NCBI RefSeq assembly: GCF_014251275.1
Contig: NZ_CP059183.1
Coordinates: 186,001 to 250,000 of the forward strand
DNA length: 64,000 nt
Reading direction: 5' to 3'
From: Blattabacterium cuenoti
GTDB lineage: Bacteria > Bacteroidota > Bacteroidia > Flavobacteriales > Blattabacteriaceae
A program made the translations under genes and the position numbers. The notes beneath the pieces are model-generated. The model was not told the origin of the DNA, ran no database searches, and worked only from the letters and a program-made list of their open reading frames with translations. How positions within the stretch are numbered: position 1 is the stretch's first letter; each line of letters starts with the position of its first letter. Positions 18,441 through 27,132 of the stretch are shown here, one piece after another.

Positions 18441-19298
18441 TTATAGTATAATCTTTTCTATTGGAAGTACTAGTATATCTTGAACTCCAAGTGTTTTCAA
18501 GTTTTCTATAATACCCCAAAAATCATTTTCATTTACCACAGAATGAACAGTACTACATTTTGAATTTGCTAATGGTAAAATAATTGGACTTTTAATTCCT
18601 GGTAAATAAGATATTATTTTTTCTAATCTATTGTTAGGAACATTTAATAGAATGTATTTATTATTTTTTGCTTGTTTTACTGCTCTAATTCTAAATAACA
18701 ATTTATTCATTATTACATTTTTTGTGTTACTTAAATTTAGATGTGAAGCCAAAATAGCTTCGGACTTAAGTACAGTTTCTACTTCTTTTAATCCATTCAT
18801 AAATAATGTAGATCCACTACTTACTAAGTCACATACACAGTCTGCTAATCCAATACCTGGAGCAATCTCTACAGCTCCAGATATTTCATGGATTTCTGCA
18901 GAAATACATCTTTTTACAAAAAATTCTTTAACTAAAAAAGGATAACTTGTAGCAATTTTTTTCCCATTTAAATCATTTATATTATTATAAATTAATGATT
19001 TAGGAATAGCTATAGATAATCTGCATTTTCCAAAACCTAAAGTTTCTTTAATTTTTATTTTTTTTCGTTTTTCTAATAAAACATTTTTTCCAATAATTCC
19101 TATATCAGCTACTCCATCCTCTAAATATTGAGGAATATCATCATCTCTTAAAAAAAGTATTTCTAATGGAAAATTCATAGCCGTTGTTTTCAGTTTATCT
19201 ATCCCTATATTAATTTCTATACTACAATCTTTTAAAAGTTTTATAGAGTCTTCATAAAGACGTCCTGATTTTTGAATAGCTATTTTTAATTTATCCAT
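18441..19298 (-). CDS. hisG: ATP phosphoribosyltransferase, long form
   Basis: This is the first and committed step of histidine synthesis, joining ATP and PRPP. I take the ATG at 19298 (MDKLKIAIQKSGRL); a second ATG lies directly upstream at 19301. A still longer reading begins with a TTG at 19328 and is not supported. At about 285 residues it is the long HisG, with a C-terminal regulatory ACT-like domain that normally binds histidine. No hisZ partner is needed. GAVEIAPGIGLADCVCDLVSSGSTL is the PRPP-binding region. It heads an eight-gene operon and is preceded by a promoter-like element and a hairpin. Confidence 0.95.
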   Translation of the reverse strand: MDKLKIAIQKSGRLYEDSIKLLKDCSIEINIGIDKLKTTAMNFPLEILFLRDDDIPQYLEDGVADIGIIGKNVLLEKRKKIKIKETLGFGKCRLSIAIPKSLIYNNINDLNGKKIATSYPFLVKEFFVKRCISAEIHEISGAVEIAPGIGLADCVCDLVSSGSTLFMNGLKEVETVLKSEAILASHLNLSNTKNVIMNKLLFRIRAVKQAKNNKYILLNVPNNRLEKIISYLPGIKSPIILPLANSKCSTVHSVVNENDFWGIIENLKTLGVQDILVLPIEKIIL

Positions 19299-19326
19299 CA
19301 TACAACATACTAGGAAAAGAAATAAC

Positions 19327-19361
19327 AAAAAGCTTACTTTTTAGCATTTAGTAAGTTTTTT
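19327..19361 (-). terminator. Hairpin with U-tract in the his leader
   Basis: Arms 19327-19338 and 19350-19361 form a 12-bp stem (one G-U pair) around an 11-nt loop. In the his message the stem ends in a U-run and sits between the candidate promoter (19399-19406) and hisG. It resembles an attenuator, but the short reading frame before it (start at about 19388, 13 codons) contains no His codon. Confidence 0.5.
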
Positions 19362-19398
19362 GTTTTAGAGCAATCTTACTTATATTCATGTATTAAGA

Positions 19399-19406
19399 CA
19401 AATATA
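19399..19406 (-). promoter_or_regulatory. Candidate his operon -7 element (TATATTTG)
   Basis: The minus strand reads TATATTTG, a full match to the Bacteroidetes -7 consensus, about 100 bp upstream of hisG. The predicted leader would contain the hairpin at 19327-19361. No clear -33 box. Confidence 0.45.
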
Positions 19407-19447
19407 AAAACAATTTTTAATATTTTATAATTATAATTTAGTATAAA

Positions 19448-20230
19448 ATGAAAATTATTAGTTATAATATAAATGGGATTAGATCTGTAATAAGAAAGGG
19501 GTTCCAATCTTGGATAAGTAATATAAATCCAGATGTACTATGTTTACAAGAAATAAAAGCTACACATGAACAAATAGATATTAATTTATTCTATAAGTTA
19601 GGATACTATTGTTATTGGTTTCCTTCAAAAAAAAAAGGTTATAGTGGCGTAGCAATTTTATCTAAAAAAAAACCATTTTGTATAAAATATGGAATGGATT
19701 TAGAGATAATAGATAAAGAAGGAAGAATATTATGTATTGATTTATATTTAAATAATAAAGAAAAAATATCAATAATTAGTTTATATCTTCCATCAGGAAA
19801 TGACATGAAAAATAGGTTAAATTTCAAATTATTTTTTATGAAAAAATTTTTTATGTATATAAAAAATTTTGAAGATAATAAAAAAAATCTAATAATTTGT
19901 GGAGATTATAATATTTGTCATTCTGAAATAGATATTAATGATCCAATAAAAAACGAAAATATTTCTGGTTTTTTGAAAGAAGAAAGAAAATGGATGACTA
20001 ATTTTATAAAATTAGGGTTTATAGATAGTTTTAGACATTATATAAAAAAATCTGGACATTATAGTTGGTGGAATTATAGATTTAACTCTAGAAAATATAA
20101 TAAAGGATGGAGAATTGATTATATTTTAATTAGTGTATTCTTAAAAAAGTATATGAAAAACGCTTATTTACTACCATATGTTAAATATTCAGATCATTGT
20201 CCAATGGTTTTGGAATTAAATATAGATTAA
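19448..20230 (+). CDS. xth: Exodeoxyribonuclease III (AP endonuclease)
   Basis: The 260-residue enzyme of the exonuclease III/APE1 family repairs abasic sites and 3' blocks. Conserved pieces are MKIISYNINGIRS, CLQEIKA (metal Glu), SGVAILSK, ICGDYNICH, then WRIDYILIS and the terminal SDHCPMVLEL with the catalytic Asp-His. It is divergent from the his operon and convergent with tRNA-Lys, which begins 1 bp after its stop codon. Confidence 0.96.
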   Translation: MKIISYNINGIRSVIRKGFQSWISNINPDVLCLQEIKATHEQIDINLFYKLGYYCYWFPSKKKGYSGVAILSKKKPFCIKYGMDLEIIDKEGRILCIDLYLNNKEKISIISLYLPSGNDMKNRLNFKLFFMKKFFMYIKNFEDNKKNLIICGDYNICHSEIDINDPIKNENISGFLKEERKWMTNFIKLGFIDSFRHYIKKSGHYSWWNYRFNSRKYNKGWRIDYILISVFLKKYMKNAYLLPYVKYSDHCPMVLELNID

Positions 20231-20231
20231 A

Positions 20232-20304
20232 TGACCTGACTGGGATTCGAACCCAGGACCCTTACATTAAAAGTGTAATGCTCTACCAGCTGAGCTACCA
20301 GGTC
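20232..20304 (-). tRNA. tRNA-Lys (anticodon TTT)
   Basis: On the minus strand the 73-nt cloverleaf begins GACCTGG and closes with TCAGGTC (last pair G-U) plus discriminator A. The D arm reads AGCTCAGCTGGTAGAGC. The anticodon loop CTTTTAA gives TTT, and the T arm contains GGTTCGAATCC. CCA is not encoded. It abuts the xth stop codon. Confidence 0.97.
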
Positions 20305-20338
20305 AATAATAGACATATATAATTACTATTTAATTTAA

Positions 20339-20346
20339 CAAATATA
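20339..20346 (-). promoter_or_regulatory. Candidate -7 element (TATATTTG) for tRNA-Lys
   Basis: The minus strand reads TATATTTG 35 bp upstream of the tRNA 5' end, a plausible distance for a short 5' leader removed by RNase P. This is the same octamer as upstream of hisG and trpE. Confidence 0.45.
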
Positions 20347-20378
20347 CTTATAAATTTTATGTTTTTTTTAATGAAATA

Positions 20379-20897
20379 ATGAAAATTACTTTAATAGGAT
20401 ACATGGGTTCTGGAAAAACTGTAATAGGAAAATTTTTATCAAAAAAATTAAATATTAATTTTATTGATTTAGACTCAATAATTGTTGAGGCTGAAAAAAA
20501 ACCCATTATAAATATTTTTAAAAATAAAGGAGAAAATTATTTTAGGAAATTAGAGAATAATTTACTAAAAAAAATTTTAAAAAAATACAAAAACAATAAA
20601 TATATTCTATCTGTAGGAGGTGGAACTCCATGCTTTTATAATAATATTTATTTATTGAATAAACATTCAAAAACTTTTTATTTAAGAACAGATAATTACA
20701 CACTATTAAAAAGATTATTATTAGAAAGAAAAAAGAGACCTTTAATAGAGCTTTTAGAAAAAAAAGAATTATTTAAGTTTATTATGAAAAATTTATTAAA
20801 TAGATCATCCTTTTATGAAAAGGCTCGTTATAAAATAAATGTTACAAATAAATCAAAGTGTGAAATTATTTATAATATTATTAAGTATATAAAATGA
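20379..20897 (+). CDS. aroK: Shikimate kinase
   Basis: The 172-residue P-loop kinase phosphorylates shikimate in the chorismate pathway. The Walker A loop is GYMGSGKT (residues 7-14). The shikimate site shows DLDS and the conserved FRKLE, and GGGTPCF follows near residue 80. The lid has RLLLERKKRPL. With AroA and transketolase in this window it supports aromatic amino acid supply to the trp operon. tilS starts 8 bp downstream. Confidence 0.95.
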   Translation: MKITLIGYMGSGKTVIGKFLSKKLNINFIDLDSIIVEAEKKPIINIFKNKGENYFRKLENNLLKKILKKYKNNKYILSVGGGTPCFYNNIYLLNKHSKTFYLRTDNYTLLKRLLLERKKRPLIELLEKKELFKFIMKNLLNRSSFYEKARYKINVTNKSKCEIIYNIIKYIK

Positions 20898-20905
20898 AAA
20901 AATAA

Positions 20906-22243
20906 ATGAATAAAGTATTGTATTATAATTTTGTTTTAGAAATGGAAAAACTTTTAACTAATAATACAAAAATATGTGTTGCCGTAAGTGGTGGAATAGA
21001 TAGTATGGTCCTTATTCATTTAATAATTGATATTTTTAATATAGATTTAATAGCAGTTGCCCATTGTAATTTTATGTTAAGAAAAAAAGAATCCTATGAA
21101 GATGAAATTTTTGTAAAAAATTTTTGCTATAAAAAAAATATTAGATGTTACGTTAAAAGATTTGATACTTTTTATTATGCAAAAAAGAATAAATTATCTA
21201 TACAAATGGCTGCTAGAAAACTAAGATATAAATGGTTTAATGAGTTATTAACAAAAAATTCATATAAGTTTATGATTTTGGCTCATCATTTTAATGATTC
21301 TGTAGAAACTTTTTTTATTAATATTTCAAGAGGAACTGGAATAAAAGGTTTACTGGGAATTCCTAAAATAAATGGAAAATTTATAAGACCTCTATTAGAA
21401 TTTTCTAGAAAAGATATTTTATCCTATGCAAATAAGAAAAATATCAATTGGAGAGTAGATAAAAGCAACGAAAATACAAAATATTTAAGAAATAAACTAC
21501 GTTTAAGCTTGAATAATTCTTCTTTTTTTTCAAATTATTTTTATAACGGATTAAAAAATACTATAAAAAATCTATATAATGATAACTTATTTATAGAAAA
21601 AGAAGTTAAAAAAATATGTAAAAAAATTACAATAAAAAAGAAAAATAATCCATTTATATGGAAAATAGAATATGAAAAAATAAAAAAATTACATCCATTA
21701 TATTTATTTAAAATATTTTATCCATATGGTTTTATTGACATAGATAGTATAAAACGTTTAATATATTCTCAATCAGGAAAACAAATTATATCTAAAAAAT
21801 ATAGAATTATTAAAGATAGAAATTGTTGGATTTTAGTATCTAATAAATTATTGTTAGAAAACAAAAGAAAAGTTTTTACTATTTATAATATAGAAATAGC
21901 TAATAAAATTCATCTTCCTATTAATATGAAATTTATTTTAAATACAAATACAAAAATAGAACATAAAAAAGATGTCATTTTAATTGATTTTGAAAAAATT
22001 CAATTTCCCTTATCATTAAGAACATGGAGAAAAGGAGATTTTTTCATGCCTATTAATATGAATGGAAAAAAGAAAATAAGTAAGTATTATAAAGATCAAA
22101 AATTCTCTTTATTAAAAAAATATAGAACTTGGATTTTAATAAATGGAAATAAAGATATAATTTTAATAGTTAAAAACCGTTTGGATAATAGATTCAAATT
22201 AACGAAAAATACAAAAAAAATATTAGAAATAGTAATTATATAA
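20906..22243 (+). CDS. tilS: tRNA(Ile)-lysidine synthetase
   Basis: The 445-residue enzyme attaches lysine to C34 of tRNA-Ile(CAU) so that it reads AUA codons, which are very common in this AT-rich genome. The PP-loop SGGIDS is at residues 28-33. IAVAHCNFMLR, LAHHFNDSVETFFINISRGTGIKGLLGI and the RNKLR segment follow. The C-terminal tRNA-binding domain holds the LRTWRKGDFFMPINMNGKKKISKYYKDQKFS stretch. An 879-bp gene-free gap follows. Confidence 0.95.
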   Translation: MNKVLYYNFVLEMEKLLTNNTKICVAVSGGIDSMVLIHLIIDIFNIDLIAVAHCNFMLRKKESYEDEIFVKNFCYKKNIRCYVKRFDTFYYAKKNKLSIQMAARKLRYKWFNELLTKNSYKFMILAHHFNDSVETFFINISRGTGIKGLLGIPKINGKFIRPLLEFSRKDILSYANKKNINWRVDKSNENTKYLRNKLRLSLNNSSFFSNYFYNGLKNTIKNLYNDNLFIEKEVKKICKKITIKKKNNPFIWKIEYEKIKKLHPLYLFKIFYPYGFIDIDSIKRLIYSQSGKQIISKKYRIIKDRNCWILVSNKLLLENKRKVFTIYNIEIANKIHLPINMKFILNTNTKIEHKKDVILIDFEKIQFPLSLRTWRKGDFFMPINMNGKKKISKYYKDQKFSLLKKYRTWILINGNKDIILIVKNRLDNRFKLTKNTKKILEIVII

Positions 22244-23122
22244 TTTATTTATAATTTTAATTATTTAAATAATAATTTAATTATTGATTATTGTACACTA
22301 TTATAATGGTATGTAGTTCTATACTACCATTACTATTCTACATAATAGATAAAAAAAATTATTAATTTCAATTATAATTATTCAGTTTTTTTTCAAGTAG
22401 TAAATATTTTACAATTTTATATTGTTACATATAATTTAATGAATAAAGAGCAACATATTTATATACAATATTTTTTGTATTAAACTCCATTATAGAAACA
22501 AAAAAATTTGTTAAAAGTGAATATAATTATTTTATAAAAAAAAATTAATTATAAACATATTCCAAAACATTATAATATTACAAAACAAGTATACAGTTTA
22601 CATTGTACTATTATAGGATAAAAAATTAAAATATTTACAATTACTTAAATTTATATTGTATGTGAGATTTCATAAAATTTTTTTAGTATAAAATTATACT
22701 TAAATAAATTAAGTTTAATTTATGCTTATGCACAAAAAAAATATAAGAACTGAATATATTACTATGGTAATTATTAATAATGAAATTTTATAAATAATAA
22801 AAAAAATATTTCACATTATATGGATTATAAAAAAATATATATAAATCTACACTTTTGTACAAGTAAATAGACATTAATATTTTTTTATGAAAAAAAATTA
22901 AAAAATAAAATAATTAAAATATTGAGATTACATTTTTTTTATTTTTAACAGGAAAAAAATTAGAAAAAGAATTTAATAATATGTGTAAAAATAAAAATAT
23001 TGTATAATTATAATGTTACAGATTTTTAGTTTTGTCTAAAGCAAAAATTTACAATACTTTACCATTAAAAAATATAAAATTTATAATTAAAAAAATAATG
23101 AAAAAATTTTAAAAAAATTTTC
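22244..23122. other. Gene-free gap of 879 bp between tilS and yggS
   Basis: No reading frame of useful length, tRNA or recognisable RNA was found on either strand. The sequence is extremely AT-rich. It contains a small bulged hairpin (arms 22305-22311 and 22325-22331) without a U-tract. Two similar short stretches occur, TTGTACACTATTATAATGG near 22291 and TTGTACTATTATAGG near 22604. It could be an eroded gene, but nothing identifiable remains. Confidence 0.6.
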
Positions 23123-23788
23123 ATGAACTTTATAATAGAAAATAAATTACTTTTTATAAAAAAATCAATTCCATCAAGTGTAACTATTTTAGTTGTGTCT
23201 AAAAATCATGGAATTTCTTATATAAAAAAATTATATGAAATAGGACATAGAGATTTTGGTGAAAACTATGTTCAAGAAATGAAAAAAAAATATTTATTAT
23301 TACCTAAAGACATTAGATGGCATATGATAGGAAGAATACAGAGTAACAAAATTAAATACATAATTCCTTTTATTCACTTAATTCATAGTGTTCAAAAACT
23401 TAAACATATTAAAATAATAAATGAAATAGGTTTAAAACAAAAAAAAGTTATCTCCTGTTTATTACAAATTAAAATTTGTCAAGAAAATAGTAAATCAGGA
23501 ATAAATTATGAAGAAGCAGTACGTATATTAGAAAATTGTTACTATATGAAAAACGTAAAAATTATTGGAGTTATGGGTATGGCAACTTTACAAAAAGAAG
23601 AAGAAAAATTACATAATGAGTTTATATTTTTAAGAAAAATATATAATATTTTTAAAAAAAAGTATGGACATAAAATTCTTTCTATGGGAATGAGTAGAGA
23701 TTACAATATTGCTATAAAACATGGTAGTAACCTAATTAGATTAGGGACTATTATATTTGGAAATAGAAAAAAAAACTATTTATTTTGA
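23123..23788 (+). CDS. yggS: YggS/PLPBP family PLP-homeostasis protein
   Basis: The 221-residue protein has the alanine-racemase-like barrel of this family. It binds PLP but has no known catalytic activity and helps balance vitamin B6 and amino acid pools. The PLP lysine is K27 in ILVVSKNHG. Other landmarks are RDFGENYVQEM, RWHMIGRIQSNKIK, SLIHSV-like IHLIHSVQKL, VIGVMGMAT-like IIGVMGMATL, and LSMGMSRDYNIAIKHGSNLIRLGT. Its last 13 bp overlap the end of trpA on the opposite strand. Confidence 0.95.
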   Translation: MNFIIENKLLFIKKSIPSSVTILVVSKNHGISYIKKLYEIGHRDFGENYVQEMKKKYLLLPKDIRWHMIGRIQSNKIKYIIPFIHLIHSVQKLKHIKIINEIGLKQKKVISCLLQIKICQENSKSGINYEEAVRILENCYYMKNVKIIGVMGMATLQKEEEKLHNEFIFLRKIYNIFKKKYGHKILSMGMSRDYNIAIKHGSNLIRLGTIIFGNRKKNYLF

Positions 23789-24555
23789 ATGTTAATTATA
23801 TACTTACTTATGCTTTTATCCAATTTTTTTTCATCTAAATCTAATGAGTTTATAAAACTACTACCAATAATACCTCCATTAGCATATTTACATGCTAAAT
23901 TAAAAGTTACTCTGTTATTTATTCCAAATCCAATTAATTTTGGAACTGTAATAGATAATTTTTTTATCCTTTCAAAAAAGGATAATTGATCTTTTCCAAA
24001 AGAGCAAATTTTCCCAGTAATGGAGTTTGAAGAAACTAAGTATAAAAATCCACCAGTTATTTTACTTAAAAAAAGTATTCTAGAATTACTTGTTTGTGGA
24101 GTAATTAAAAAAATTAAATGTAAAGAATATTTATAAAATAAATTTTTATATTCTTTAATAAATAAATCTACAGGAAGATCTGGGAAAATTAATCCAGAAA
24201 TTCCAATTTTGTTACATTCTTTTAAAAAAACATTAACTCCAAATTTATAAATCTGGTTAAAATATCCCATAAGAATAATAGGAGTATGTATTTTTTTTTT
24301 TAATTCTTTTATTTGATTAAGTAATAAAGTAAGATTCATTCCATTTTTTAATGCTATTTTATTACTATTCTGTATAATTTTTCCATCACATATAGGATCA
24401 GAATATGGAATGCCAATTTCAATTAAATCTACTTTATAACTTTGTAATGTTTTCAATATTTTAAAAGTGCTATTCACATTAGGGTAACCTGCAGTAAAAT
24501 AAATACATAACACATTTTTATTTTTTTTTTGGAATAAAAGATCAATTTTATTCAT
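23776..24555 (-). CDS. trpA: Tryptophan synthase, alpha subunit
   Basis: The 259-residue TIM barrel cleaves indole-3-glycerol phosphate and passes indole to TrpB. It has FTAGYPN, LIEIGIPYSDPICDGKIIQ (catalytic Glu and substrate site), ILMGYFNQIYKFG, GLIFPDLPVD (catalytic Asp) and GFGINN. It is the last gene of the trp operon, overlapping trpB by 4 bp. Its 3' end overlaps yggS by 13 bp tail to tail. Confidence 0.97.
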   Translation of the reverse strand: MNKIDLLFQKKNKNVLCIYFTAGYPNVNSTFKILKTLQSYKVDLIEIGIPYSDPICDGKIIQNSNKIALKNGMNLTLLLNQIKELKKKIHTPIILMGYFNQIYKFGVNVFLKECNKIGISGLIFPDLPVDLFIKEYKNLFYKYSLHLIFLITPQTSNSRILFLSKITGGFLYLVSSNSITGKICSFGKDQLSFFERIKKLSITVPKLIGFGINNRVTFNLACKYANGGIIGSSFINSLDLDEKKLDKSISKYIINIQNK

Positions 24556-25727
24556 AAATTATAAAATTTTTTATATACGTTAATATCTTTATCTCCTCTT
24601 CCGGATAAAGTAATAACAACTACATCATTTTTATTAAATGAAATTTTTTTTAAAACTGCTAAGGCATGAGCACTTTCTAAGGCAGGAATAATTCCTTCTG
24701 ATTCAATTAATTCATATCCAGCTTGCAAAGCTTCTTTATCAGTTACGTTAAAAAAATTAACTCTTTTTTTCATAAAAAGATTTGCATGCATTGGCCCTAT
24801 TCCGGGATAATCTAATCCAGGTGATATTGAATAAGTTGGTAAAACTTGTCCATATTTATCTTGTAAAATAATTGTCATACTTCCATGTAATATTCCTTTA
24901 GATCCACAAGCAATAGTAGCAGCTGTTTTGTTACTTTTTATTCCTAGCCCAGCTGCTTCTACAGCTATTAATTTTACTAAACTATTATTTAAATAATGAT
25001 AAAAAGATCCTGCAGCATTACTCCCTCCACCTATACAACTAATTATATAATTAGGATTTAAGTGCCCTTCATTTTTCAATTGTATTTTAATTTCCTCACT
25101 TATAATAGATTGAAATTCGGATACAATTTGAGGATATGGATGAGGGCCGACAGTAGATCCAATTAAATAATAGCTTTTATTATTATTAATCCAAAATCTA
25201 ATCGCCTCATTTATAGCATCTTTAAGAGTTTTACTTCCAAAAGATACTGGAATTACATTAGCTCCAAGAGTTTTCATTCTAATAACATTCATTTCTTGAC
25301 GATGCATATCAATTACGCCCATAAAAACAAAACATTTTAAACCCATCATTGCACAAGTAGTTGCCGTAGCTATTCCATGTTGGCCAGCTCCTGTTTCTGC
25401 TATAATATTTTTTTTTCCTAATTTTATAGCTAAAAGACATTGTCCAATAGTGTTGTTAATTTTATGTGATCCAGTATGATTTAAATCTTCTCTTTTAAGA
25501 TAAATTTTTGTTTTATATTTATCAGAATATTTTTTACAAAAAAAAAGTGGAGTTGGTCTTCCTACATAATTTTTCAATATTTCTCTATACAATTTTTGAA
25601 ATTTAGAGTCATTTCTATATTTATTGTATATATTTTTTAATTTATTTATATTAACACGTAACATTTCTGGAATAAATGCACCTCCAAATTCTCCATAAAA
25701 TCCATTTTCGTCTACCAAATAATTCAT
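24552..25727 (-). CDS. trpB: Tryptophan synthase, beta subunit
   Basis: The 391-residue PLP enzyme condenses indole with serine. The cofactor lysine is in KREDLNHTGSHKINN, the catalytic Glu lies in ETGAGQHGIATAT, and the phosphate loop is GGGSNAAGSF. GRPTPLFF near residue 55 is the usual early motif, and SGRGDKD is near the C terminus. It overlaps both neighbours by 4 bp, consistent with coupled translation and a stable alpha-beta complex. Confidence 0.98.
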   Translation of the reverse strand: MNYLVDENGFYGEFGGAFIPEMLRVNINKLKNIYNKYRNDSKFQKLYREILKNYVGRPTPLFFCKKYSDKYKTKIYLKREDLNHTGSHKINNTIGQCLLAIKLGKKNIIAETGAGQHGIATATTCAMMGLKCFVFMGVIDMHRQEMNVIRMKTLGANVIPVSFGSKTLKDAINEAIRFWINNNKSYYLIGSTVGPHPYPQIVSEFQSIISEEIKIQLKNEGHLNPNYIISCIGGGSNAAGSFYHYLNNSLVKLIAVEAAGLGIKSNKTAATIACGSKGILHGSMTIILQDKYGQVLPTYSISPGLDYPGIGPMHANLFMKKRVNFFNVTDKEALQAGYELIESEGIIPALESAHALAVLKKISFNKNDVVVITLSGRGDKDINVYKKFYNL

Positions 25728-26338
25728 AAATTTTTTATTTTTTTTAGAAAAATTTTTAATATTTTTTTATTTTTTTTTCCTGGAAAAATTTCAAATTTAC
25801 TGTTAATATCAATTCCAATCATTTTTGGATGAAAAAATTTTTGTATTTTTTCTACATCATTTATGCCTATACCTCCACTTAAAAAAAATGGAGTTTCAAA
25901 ATAATATTCATTTAGTTTTTCCCATGTAAATTTTTGTCCACTACCTCCATTATTATCAAATATAAAATAAGGACAAAAAGGAATATAATCATATATTTTT
26001 TTAAATAAAAAATATTTATCTATTTTAAAACTTTTAATTATTTTTACTTTTCTTTTGCATAATTGTTCGCAAAAAAAAGCACTTTCTTTTCCATGTAATT
26101 GAATAAAATCAAGTTTTTTTTCTTTGCTTATTTTTAAAATGTTATCTTTGTTATCATTTACAAATACTCCTATTTTTAATATTTTATTTGATATATCTGG
26201 AATTATGAAATTTTTCCCTACATATCTAGGAGATTTTTTATAAAATATAAAACCCATAAAATCAGGAAGAAAATAAGATATTTTTTTTATATCATATTTC
26301 ATCCCACATATTTTTATTTTTAATGATTTCAGTTTCAT
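25724..26338 (-). CDS. trpF: Phosphoribosylanthranilate isomerase
   Basis: The 204-residue TIM barrel carries out the third step after chorismate. The catalytic Cys lies in IKICGM. GFIFYKKSPRYV, the KLDFIQLHGKE segment, and the phosphate-binding FLSGGIGINDV follow. It is separate from TrpC here, not fused as in enterobacteria. It overlaps trpC and trpB by 4 bp each. Confidence 0.95.
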   Translation of the reverse strand: MKLKSLKIKICGMKYDIKKISYFLPDFMGFIFYKKSPRYVGKNFIIPDISNKILKIGVFVNDNKDNILKISKEKKLDFIQLHGKESAFFCEQLCKRKVKIIKSFKIDKYFLFKKIYDYIPFCPYFIFDNNGGSGQKFTWEKLNEYYFETPFFLSGGIGINDVEKIQKFFHPKMIGIDINSKFEIFPGKKNKKILKIFLKKIKNL

Positions 26339-27132
26339 TTTTGTGAATATTTTTCCTTAATAGAAAGAATAAAATTTTTACAATATTTTTCAGGATTATT
26401 TTCTTTCATAAAATATTCTCCAATTAAAAAACCTTGAAATCCTATATTTTTTAATTTTAAAATATAATCAACATTATTAATTCCACTTTCTGCTATTTTT
26501 ATATAATTTTTTGGAACTTTTGGATATAATTTTATACAAATATCATTATCTACAATAAAAGTTTTCAAATTTCTATTATTTATTCCAATAATATCTATAT
26601 TTTCTACTATTTTATTTATATCATTTTCATCATGAATTTCAAGAATAGTTTCTAATCCTATACTTTTTGCTAATTTTGATAAATTATCTATCTTTTCTTT
26701 ACATAAAATTTTTGCTATTAATAAAATAACATCAGAACCTATAGATTTAGATTCAATAATTTGATATTCATCAATTATGAAATCTTTTCTTAATAAAGGA
26801 ATTGATATTAATGGTCGTATTTTTTTTATATATTCTTTTTTTCCATTAAAAAAATGGTAATCTGTAAGAATTGATATCCCACAAACACCAGAATTTTCAT
26901 AACCTTTAGTTACTTTCACTATTGAAACAAAATTGTTAATTTTACCTTTAGACGGTGATTTTAATTTAAATTCAGAAATAATTCCAATATCATTTTTTTC
27001 TATTTTATTTTTTAAAGAAATAATTTTTCTTTCAAAAAATTTAGAATTTTCTAATTTTTTAATAGGAAAAAAAATTTTGTTTTTTTTAATTTCTTTCTTT
27101 TTTATAGATAAAATTCTATCAAGAATGTTCAT
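26335..27132 (-). CDS. trpC: Indole-3-glycerol phosphate synthase
   Basis: The 265-residue TIM barrel closes the indole ring. It begins MNILDRILSIKKKEI. Key segments are ISEFKLKSPSKGKIN (catalytic Glu and Lys), GISILTDYHFFNG, LLRKDFIIDEYQI, IGINNRNLKTF, and IAESGIN at the phosphate site. It overlaps trpD and trpF by 4 bp. Confidence 0.97.
   Translation of the reverse strand: MNILDRILSIKKKEIKKNKIFFPIKKLENSKFFERKIISLKNKIEKNDIGIISEFKLKSPSKGKINNFVSIVKVTKGYENSGVCGISILTDYHFFNGKKEYIKKIRPLISIPLLRKDFIIDEYQIIESKSIGSDVILLIAKILCKEKIDNLSKLAKSIGLETILEIHDENDINKIVENIDIIGINNRNLKTFIVDNDICIKLYPKVPKNYIKIAESGINNVDYILKLKNIGFQGFLIGEYFMKENNPEKYCKNFILSIKEKYSQK

Noticed and set aside
19299-19328. Longer hisG N terminus starting with TTG
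   Set aside because: It adds a hydrophobic stretch absent from HisG and lies over the leader hairpin; an ATG sits at the conserved start.
19350-19390. His leader peptide for attenuation
   Set aside because: The short frame has no histidine codons.
22244-23122. Structured RNA gene in the desert
   Set aside because: No GC-richer core, no tRNA, RNase P or tmRNA-like pattern; only a small bulged hairpin.
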